Origin: Plotosus lineatus
Lineage: Eukaryota > Chordata > Actinopteri > Siluriformes > Plotosidae
DNA length: 64,000 nucleotides
Assembly: GCA_024760905.1 (NCBI GenBank)
Contig: CM045745.1
Span: 17,115,282 to 17,179,281, forward strand
Reading direction: 5' to 3'
Every line of letters begins with the position of its first letter. The first letter of the stretch is position 1. Positions 12,442 to 23,200 of this stretch are shown here, one piece after another. Below the pieces are notes generated by a model that saw only the letters and a list, made by a program, of their open reading frames with translations, ran no database searches and had not been told where the DNA came from. The position numbers were made by a program, and so were the translations under genes.

Positions 12442-14194
12442 CCAGTTAGCTGCACTTGGGGGGGGGGGGGGGGGGGGTTTGGCTGAGGACAGTGACAACC
12501 TTGTGGAGAGTGGGACTCGAACCCCCAACCTTTATATATATACTAGTATACATGGGGACACTAAAAAAAAGGTCAATATATTTTTAATGTTTCATGTATT
12601 ACAGTACTGTAGATACTTACTGGGTTGTATTCACAGTACAAAGCTGCCGCTAGTTCAGCCATTGTAGCTTCAAAGTGACTCTGCTCTTCTTCAGTCAGTA
12701 AGGCAATCCTCCTCACCTCCATGTATGGCCACACTGCACCACATAATTCAGTTCCTTGTGTGTTAGCTGGGCATGTGAACTTGTGTTCACCCTGAATGTA
12801 TAAAAGTTATATAAGCTCATGCAAATATAGTCTCTTACAGTATTATGTGTCATTACAAATAGAATCACTCAGTTTTAAGAAATATTATTAATTTCCTGAA
12901 GTATAAGCGTTTTACCAGAAAATGCCAATATCATGTTCATTCATGGTGCCATTGTGGGGCAGTGATTAACACGTCTGCCCACAGCAAGAAGGCCTGGGCT
13001 TGATTCTTGGACTCATAGAGTTTGCTCTCACGGTGACCATCATTGACACCCTCAAGCAAGAGGGTAAGACACAGAAAGAAATCTCTGAGCGAATAGACTG
13101 TTCCCAGAGTGCTGTATCAAGCCACCTCAGTGGGACGTCTGTGGGAAGGAAAAAGTGTGGCAGAAAATGCTGCACAACCAGAAGAGGTGACCGGACCCTG
13201 AGGAAGATTGTGGAGAAGGGCCGATTCCAGACCTTGGGGGACCTGTGGAAGCAGTGGACTGGGCTGCAGGTGCCGCATTCCCCAGGTCAAGCCACCAGAA
13301 ACAGTGGCAGAAGCGCCTGACCTGGGCTACAGAGAAGCAGCACTGGACTGTTGCTCAGTGGTCCAAAGTGCTTTTTTCGGATGAAAGCAAATTTTGCATG
13401 TCATTCGGGAATCAAGGTGCCAGAGTCTGGAGGAAGACTGGGGAGAAGGAAATGCCAAAATGCCTGAAGTCCAGTGTAAAGTACCCACAGTCAGTGATGG
13501 TCTGGGGTGCCATGTCAGCTGCTGGTGTTGGTCCACTGTGTTTTATCAACGTCAGGGTAAATGCAACGAGCTATCAGGAGATTTTGGAGCACTTCATGCT
13601 TCCATCTGCTCAAAAGCTTTATGGACATGAAGATTTCATTTTTCAGCACGACCTGGCATCTGCTCACAGTGCCATAACCACTGCTAAATGGTTTACTGAC
13701 CATGGTATTACTGTGCTCAATTGGCCTGCCAACTCTCCTGACCTGAAGCCCATAGAGAATCTGTGGGATATTGTGAAGAGAAAGTTGAGAGACACCAGAC
13801 CCAACACTGTGGATGATCTTAAGGCCGCTATTGAAGCATCCTGGGCCTCCATAACACTTCAGCAGTGCTACAGGCTGATTGCCTCCATGCCACGCCGCAT
13901 TGACGCAGTCATTTCTGCAAAAGGATTCCTGACCAAGTATTGAGTGCATAACTAAACATAATTATTTGAAGGTTGACCTTTTTTGTATGAAAAACACTTT
14001 TTTTTTAATTGGTCGGATGAAATATGCTAATTTTTTGAGATAGGGATTTTTGTTTTTTTCTTTACTTTTTTGCCAAAATTATCAATATTAAAACAATAAA
14101 AGGCTTGAATTACTTCAGTTGTGTGTAATGAATCTAAAATATATGAAAGTATAATATTTATCACAATATGCTAATTTTTTGAGAAGGACTAGTA

Positions 14195-14262
<68 letters not shown>

Positions 14263-17200
14263 GCTAATAATGTATGTTTACCTGATACAAAGTGTTTGCT
14301 GCATATTCTACTGTGTTCTATAGGATTCCAGACTTTCCTATTTACCACTGCTATCCACTTGGCTTTTCTCTCCGTGTCAGATGGAAAACGATAAAATGAC
14401 AATGCAGGCTTTACTCCTCTGTCTATTTGCACAGCCAACAGCGCAACACGATATAACCATAGTCACTGCTTATTTTGTATCACTCTGGTGAAGTTAGTAA
14501 CAGACAAACAACATCCAGTTGGGTAATGATGAATGACTATTACTTATTTTAAAATGTTTAGCAATGTTGAATGAGCGAGCGCCTTCCGGATCATGCCGTC
14601 CAATATGGCAGATAAACAAAAGTCACGTGACCATGTGACGTCACGTGCAAAACCTCAATAGCAGGGCGAATACACACCAATGGGCAATGTTTTATAGCAA
14701 GTTAGCTTAATGATTATATCTTTTGGTCGTGAGTGGAATCCGGAGAACCCCACGCAAGCACAGAGAGAACATGCAAATTCTACACAGAAACACCCTCACC
14801 GAGCCTGGCACCAGGGATCCCAAATCTCTGCCATTTAGAGGAATTCCACTATTTTTACTTGCGACTTCTTTTCCTTTCGGCTTTTTTCAGGAGTCGCCAC
14901 AGCGAATCATCTGATTGGCATATTTGATTTGGCAGAGGTTTTTAAGTCGGATCCCCTTCCTGACACAATCCTTTTTTAGCGAGGGGCAGAAACACACTGA
15001 CGGCTATGCAGCTACACTTTACGAAAGTCAGCAATGGTTCTTTTACATGAACCTCTCACCATAGACAGTGAGAGACATAGCCTGCCTTTGATAACCCAGT
15101 TCGCTGCACTGGGGGCTATTTTTACTCACCTATTTAGCGGAATTCCGCTATTTTTACAAATTTATGTAATAAGTACAGTGTAAGACTGTTTACTAGTGCA
15201 GAGTAAATATTGATATTTTGAATTACGTATAGTGTTATACTATTAACATACTAACTTGTAGCAGGTATGCTCAGTTGAACACATGTTTGTTGTGATAATA
15301 TATGCCATGTGTTATGTGATCATTTTACAAATTAGTTCATAATTATTTCATAATTATGCTTCACATGAATGATGATCCATAGGGCTATGCTACTTTGATT
15401 ATGCGTGTTTATCTACACTTAAATAACCTTTTAATATATTTTTTTACATTATTTAAGCTATTTAGTGTTTATGCATTTTACAAAACAATTTACTTGTTTG
15501 CATTATTTTTTTTTACATGACATGCTCTGCCCCTGTACCCCGCAAGGGGTCCTGTGACTGATATATTTCCCCAGCTGATATATTTCATTTCCTCTATTTC
15601 TAAACCCATTTCCTCTATTTTTTCTAAACCTCACTGGGATCCCTGTCTGGCACTTAAACCCATGGCCTTTCTGCTGTTGAATAGATGTGCTAACCACGAC
15701 ACTCTCATGCCGTCTTAATGTCTCATGTTCTTGTATATTACTGTATATTTTAATCATTCCATATATTTCTGCTGTGAAATGTTGTCAACAAATGTTGTTC
15801 TAGAAGTGAAAAGAGTGTCAGACAGAGTGATGAGTCTCAAGTTAGAAATTGAAGGTGTGATGCTCAATGTTGTTAGTGCTTATGCCCCACAGGCAGGATG
15901 TGAGCTAAAAGAGAAGGAGAGATTCTGGAGTGACTTAGATGAAGTGATGCAGAGTACCCCCAGAGGTGAAAGAGTGGTCATTGGTGCAGACTTCAATGGA
16001 CATGTTGGTGCAGGCAATAGAGGGGACGAGGAAGTGATGGGCAGGTTTGGTATCCAGGACAGGAACACAGAAGGACAGATGTTGATCGATTTTGCAAAAA
16101 GGATGGAAATGGCTGTGTTAAATACTTTCTTCCAGATGAAACAGGAGTATAGGGTGACTTATAAAAGCAGAGGTAGGAGCACACAGGTAGACTACATCTT
16201 GTGTAGGCGATGTAATTTGAAGGAAGTCAGTGATTGCAAAGTAGTAGTGGGTGAGAGTGTTGCCAAACAGCATAGGATGGTGGTATGCAGGATGATGCTG
16301 ATGGTGAGGAAGGTGAAGAAGGCAAAGGCAGAGCAGAAGACAAAGTGGTGGAAGCTGAAAAAGGAAAAAAGGAAGAGTGTCGTGTTGTCTTCAAAGAGGA
16401 GTTGAAACAGGCTTTGGGTGGCCAGGAAGTGCTTCCAAATGACTGGACAACCACAGCAAATGTGATCAGGGACACAGGTAGGGGAGTACTTGGTGTGTCC
16501 TCTGGAAGGAAAGTAGATAAGGAGACTTGGTGGTGGAATGAAGAAGTGCAGGAGTGTGTACAAAGGAAGAGGTTAGCTAAGAAGAAGTGGGACATTGAGA
16601 GGACCGAAGAGAGTAAACCGGAGTACAGGGAGACACAGCGTAAGGCGAAAGTAGCAGTGGCTAAGGCCAAACAGTAAGGCCAAACAATATGATGACTTGT
16701 ATGATAGGTTGGACAGTAAGGAGGGAGAAAATGATCTATACAGGTTGGCACAGCAAAGAGATAGAGATGGAAAGGATGTGCAGCAAGTTAGATTGATAAA
16801 GGACAGAGAGGGAAATGTATTGACTGATGACAGAAGTGTGCTGGGAAGATGGAAAGAGTACTTTGAAGAGCTGATGAATGAGGAAAATGAGAGAGAAAAA
16901 AGAGTAGAAGAGGTGACCATTGAGGAGCAGGATGTAGCAAAGATTAGTAAGGGTGAAGTGAGGAGGGCATTGAAGAGGATGAAGAGTGGAAAGGCAGTTG
17001 GTCCTGATGATATACCTGTGGAGGTATGGAAGTGTCTAGGGGAGGTAGCAGTAGATTTTCTGACAAGAACATTCAACAAGGTCCTAGAGAGTGAGCAAAT
17101 GCTGGAGGAGTGGAGGAGAAGTGTGCTGGAGACCATTTTTAAGAACAAGGGAGACGTGCAGAGTTGCGGCACCTACAGAGGGATAAAGTTGATGAGCCAT

Positions 17201-20200
17201 ACGATGAAGTTATGGGAAAGAATAGTGGAAGCTAGACTTAGGGCAGAGGTCAGCATTTGTGAACAACAGTTTGGTTTCATGCCAACAGTTTGGTTTCATG
17301 CCAAGAAAGAGCACCACAGATGCAATGTTTGCTTTGAGGATGTTAATAGAGAAGTACAGAGAAGGTCAGATGGAACTGCATTGTGCCTTTGTGGATCTGG
17401 AAAAAGCATATGACAGGGTGCCAAGAGAAGAACTATGGTATTGCATGAGGAAGTCTGGAGTGGCAGAGAAGTATGTTAGAGTGGTGCAGGACATGTATGA
17501 GAGATGTAAGACAGTGGTGAGGTGTGCTGTCGGCGTGACCGATGAATTCAAGGTGGAGGTGGGACTGCATCAAGGGTCAGCTCTGAGCCCCTTCTTGTTT
17601 GCTATGGTGATGGACAGGCTGACAGATGAGGTGAGACAAGAATCTCCATGGACTATGATGTCTGCAGATGATATTGTGATCTGTAGTGAGAGCAGAGAAC
17701 AAGTGAAGGAAAATCTAGAGAGGTGGAGGTATGCCCTGGAAAGGAGAGGAATGAAGGTTAGCCTCAGTAAGTCAGAATACATGTGTGTGAATGAGAAGGA
17801 TCCAGAAGGAACAGTGATGTTACAGGGAACAGAGATAACGAAGGTGGAGGATTTTAAGTACTTAGGCTCAACAATCCAGAGCAATGGAGAGTGTGGAAAA
17901 GAGGTGAAGAAGCGTGTGCAGACAGGCTGGAATGGTTGGAGAAAAGTGTCCGGTGTGATGTGCGATAGGAGAGTGTCAGCAAGAATAAAAGGAAAAGTGT
18001 ACTAGACGGTGGTGAGGCCAGCGATGTTGTATGGCTTAGAAACAATGGCTCTGAGGAAAAGGCAGGAGGCAGAGATGGAGGTAGCAGAGATGAAAATGTT
18101 GAGGTTCTCTCTGGGAGTAACAAGGATGGATAGGATCAGAAATTAGTATATCAGAGGGACAGCCCATGTAAGATGTTTTGGAGACAAAATCAGAGAGGCT
18201 AGATTGAGATGGTTTGGACATGTACAGAGGAGGGATAGTGAGTATATTGGCAGTAGGATGCTGAGGTTGGAACTACCAGGCAGAAGGCCTCGAGGAAGAC
18301 CAAAGAAGAGATTTATGGATGTGGTGAAGGAAGACATGAAGGTCATTGGAGTCAAAAAAAAGATGCAGAGGACAGGGTGAGATGGAGACGGATGATTTGC
18401 TGTGGCGACCCCTGAAGGGAGTAGTCGAAAGGAAAAGAAGAAGAAGAAGAAGTGAAATGTTGTCAACATTGTAGGATTCCATTTAAGATTTCATTTTAAC
18501 TCCAGTGATTTATTTGCGGAGATTATATACATATTTAAAATATTTTAGGACAAAAGTGGATGAAGTGGGGGGTGGAGGGGATTTGAATATCTGATCGGGG
18601 GAAAAAAATGTTTCCTGATGTTAGAACTTACTAATTATTCAAATTTTTAAATTAAATTTTCACCAGATTCAGATCCGTATCTGTAGATGATTTTTTTTTT
18701 TTTTGTCATAGTGACACTTAAAACCTATGTGTTATTGTGTAGGTTGATGATAAAACCTTCAGAAACTGACAAAATAAATTAATGTCATTATTGAATACAT
18801 TCGAGGGTGGGCATTATCATGATCATCAGAAAAGAGTATCAACTTTATTAATCATGAACAATACAGGAAATTCAATTCCACAAGGTTTCATTTGCTTGCT
18901 GTGTGGAATTTTAAGGATTGTAGGTGCACTTGTGTTTCTTACTGCAGTTTACACAGTGTAGAACTGTCACCAGATGATTTGGCTGTCTTGTGAACAGTTT
19001 TTCAATTCTTTCTCCTCAGTTACCCTTGCAACTCAGAATTCTTGCTTTCTATCTTTCTTTCCTTCTTTCTGTCTATTTGTTTGTCTCTTTTAACAAAATA
19101 TGAAGACAATACATTAAACAGTTTTAGGCATTATATTTGTAGGACAAGCCATAAAAATATCTGTTCACAACATTAATAACTCACCTCATCTAGAAGACTG
19201 CGGCAGTATGCTGTGAGGGATTCAGGCGTGACAGCATGGCCACAAGACATTTCTAGTCTCATGGTATTGGGATCATCATCTAGAGCTAAGTGAATTCATA
19301 GAAACAATTAAAGATATGATGATAAGCAAAAACTCAGATGATTTCTTTAACACAATCATTCTACTTTGTTTACTTTATACAGCGTTGACATTTATTTTTA
19401 CAATGTGTTCTCCAAAGGGAATTCTAACAGTTGCATTTTAGTTACTACCAGGACTCTATATCAACATTAGGGGTGTGAGGGGCTCCTGCCTAACCCTAAT
19501 TAGGCGGGCACACATCCCAGCCGACCCTGGGCGAGGGCAGAATACACCCTGGACAAATCGCCACGCCATCACCCAGGGTCGGCTGGGATGGGTGCCAGCC
19601 TAATTAGGGTTAAGCAGGAGCCCATCCCAGCCAACCCTGGGCAAGGGCAGAGTACACCCTGGACAAATCGCCACACCATCGCAGGGCAGAATCATGCTGA
19701 TGACTATGCAGCTCCTCTTGTCGAAAGCCAGCACTGGTTCTTTTACATGAGTCTCACTCCATAGACAGTGTGAGACAGCTGGCCTTTGATAAACCAGCAC
19801 TGGGGGGACAGCAGTGACAACCCGGTGATCGTGGGACTTGAACACCGAACCTTGTGATCAGTGATCCAGGACCCTACCAACACTGCCCCTACTCGGTATG
19901 CTTTATTTAGGTTTATTTTAATAATTTGTTCTTTTTTAAATTTATTTTCAGCATCAATTTGATCGTATTGATTTTCCTGTCGCTGTCAAATCTACATAAG
20001 GGTTTCTTTTTTTTGTCTATTTCATAAAATAATTTGAATCTAAATAACATCATAAATAGGCGGCTGCACATAGGGCTACTTGGGGTTGTCAAAATTCAGA
20101 CAACAGAGGCAAATTGGTAGAAGATTTTGTTTCATGTCATGATCTGTGCATTTTAAATTCTAAATCTCCTACATAGCTTCATCCGGCTTTAGGCTCCTTT

Positions 20201-23200
20201 ACATCAATTGATTTGAGCATTTGCTCTCTTGCCTTGTTGGATCTTGTTTGGTAAGTTGGTGACGATCAGTGCGGTAGTGACCACTTCCCAATCTTCATCA
20301 ATATAACAACCCTTATTGATTCTGGAAAGCCCCCAAAATGGCAATTACATAAAGCTGATGAATGAGGAAAATGAGAGAGAAAAAGAGTAGAAGAGGTGAC
20401 CGTTGAGGACCAGGAAGGAGCAAAGATTAGTAAGGGTGAAATGAGGAGGGCATTGAAGAGGATGAAGAGTGAAAAGGCAGTTGGTCCTGATGACATACCG
20501 GTAGAGGTATGGAAGTGTCTGGGAGAGGTAGTAGTAGATTTTCTGACAAGAATATTCAACATGGTCTTAGAAAGTGAATAGATGCCGGAGGAATGGAGGA
20601 GAAGTGTGCTTGTGCCCATTTTTAAGAACAAGGGAGATGTGCAGAGTTGTGGCAACTACAGAGGGATAAAGTTGATGAGCCATTCAATGAAGTTATGGGA
20701 AAGAATAGTGGAAGCTAGACTAAGGACACAGGTCAGCATTTGTGAACAACAGTTTGGTTTCATGCCAAGAAAGAGCACCACAGATGCAGTGTTTGCTTTG
20801 AGGATGTTAATAGAGAAGTACAGAGAAGGTCAGAGGGAGCTGCATTGTGCATTTGTGGATCTGGAGAAAGCATATGATAGGGTGCCGAGAGAGGAACTGT
20901 GGTGTTGCATGAGGAAGTCTGGAGTGGCAGAGAAGTATGTTAGAGTGGTGCAGGACATGTATGAGAGATGTAAGACAGTGGTGAGGTGTGCTGTTGGTGT
21001 GACAGAAGAGTTCAAGGTGGAGGTGGAACTGCATCAAGGGTCAGCTCTGAGCCCCTTCTTGTTTGCTATGGTGATGGACAGGTTGACAGATGAGGTGAGA
21101 CAAGAATCTTCATGGATTATGATGTTTGCAGATGACATTGTGATCTGTAGTGAGAGCAGAGAACAAGTGGAGGAAAATCTAGAGAGGTGGTGGTATGCCC
21201 TGGAAAGGAGGGGAATGAAGGTTAGCCTCAGTAAGACAGAATACATGTGCATGAATGAGAAGGACCCAAGAGGAACGATGAGGTTACAGGGGGCAGAGAT
21301 AAAGAAGGTGGAGGTATGATCTTTTTTACTGAATTTAACCTCAGTAATCCTGCAGTTTTTAAAAGATATTGAAATGTTTTATAAATTCTGAATTTGTGGT
21401 ATAGTTAACATGAATTCTATTGCTAGAGTGCTGCAATTCCACCCAAATAACAACAGACTTTTACTGTTGGTTGGAAATGCATAGGAATGCACATTCTTAG
21501 CCAGACTCGTTTTTATTAATATTACCTTCTTTCGATTGGGATTTTATGCGAAAATTGATTGTTTGAAGAAAATGATTTGGATTAACTTAGCTTCATTTGC
21601 GATTTGAAATTGAACTCTTAGTCATTATACTTAATATAAAATCACCATGTTTGGCACAATATAACACACTGCTTCTTTACCTTTCTGCTTTTCCCTTTAG
21701 GGGTCGCCAGAGCAAATGATCTGCCTCCACCTCACCCTGTCCTCTGCGTCTTCTACTCTTACTCAAACTACCCTCGTGTCCTCCTTCACCACATCCATAA
21801 ATAATCACGAGGATTAGGCAGTCTTGTAGTGGAGGTAAAACTTTAGTTATGGGAGACTTCAATTATCCTGCTATAGATTGGGATTTGGTGAAAGCGCAGG
21901 GTAAGGAGGAGGAAGCATTTTTAGATGCTATAAATGATAGTTTTCTGCTGCAGTATGTCAATAATCCTACAAGAGGGAATGCAGTTTTAGATTTGGTTCT
22001 CTGTAATGACCCTGATAGAATTCGCAATGTAGAGGTAAAGGAGCCACTTGGGACTAGTGATCATTATACTATTAGTTTTGATGTGTTATGGCAAGTTACA
22101 AACTTATCTTTGAAAAGCAAAATTTTCAATTTTAGGCGAGCCAAGTTTGACAGGATGCGTTAGTATTTAAGCAAAAGAAACTGGACATTGCTCCTAGATT
22201 GTACAACTGTAAATGAAATGTGGGGTAGATTCAAGGAGTTTTACTAGATGCTCAGAGCAAATTCATTCCAAAAGTGTGCAAGAGTAAGTTCAAAAGCGTA
22301 ATCTCCAGTGGATGACCTCTGATATTCGTAGGAGCTTAAGGGAAAAAAAGAATCTTTATAAGGCATACATGAGGGACAGAAATGAAAACACTAAGGCTGA
22401 ATACTGTAATATGCGAGCTAAGGTAAAAAAAGAACTGAGGAATGCTAGGAGGCAGTACGAAAGACAAATTGCAGAAGGAGCGAAATGTAATCCTAAGCGC
22501 TTTTTTCAGTACTGTAACAGGAAAAGAGAAGGTAAAGTTGAAATCCAGTGCATAAAGAATGAAGATGGATCACTGCTGTATGAGAACAAGGACATAGTTG
22601 ATACTCTTAATGGTTACTTTGTTGACAATTTCACTACAGAGGACTTTTATTTGGCCGGAGGAAATTGTCAATTCTCAAGCTCATTTGGCAGAAATTGAAT
22701 TGGGAGAAAATGAAGTATTGGACAAGCTGCGTAAACTTAAGACAAATAAGGCAGCAGGCCCAGATGGGTTATACCCTAGGGTGCTCAGGAGGTTTGTGAG
22801 ATCATCTCTAAACCACTGTTGGTTATTTTTAGGCAGTCATTAGTGACTGGAGAAATTCCAAATGATTGGAAACAGGGTATCATTATACCAATATATAAGA
22901 AAGGGGATCGTACAGAGCCAGGCAATTACAGGCCTGTCAGTCTTACTTGCATAGCATGCAAAAATACTGGAATCTATCATAAAAGACAAGCTTGAGTCAT
23001 TTCTTGAGCATAATAACATCTTGAAGGATAGCCAACATGGTTTTCGCAAGGGTAGGTCATGCCTGACAAACCTTTTGGAATTCTTTGAGGAGGCCACAAA
23101 TACTTATGATCAGAGCAGGGCCTATGACATTATTTATTTGGACTTTCAAAAGCATTTGATACAGTACCACATGAGAGACTAATTTTAAAACGAGGTCTGT

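Noticed and set aside
15785..16405. A host gene like craniofacial development protein 2
   Set aside because: The similarity comes from the RTE endonuclease that gave that label; the target duplication and RT domain show it is a LINE.
16192..16751. Long minus-strand open frames opposite RTE copy A
   Set aside because: They are mirror frames of the LINE coding strand, rich in Ser, Leu and Pro, with no family resemblance; the same artefact appears at 16573-17172, 34000-34500 and 57611-58348.
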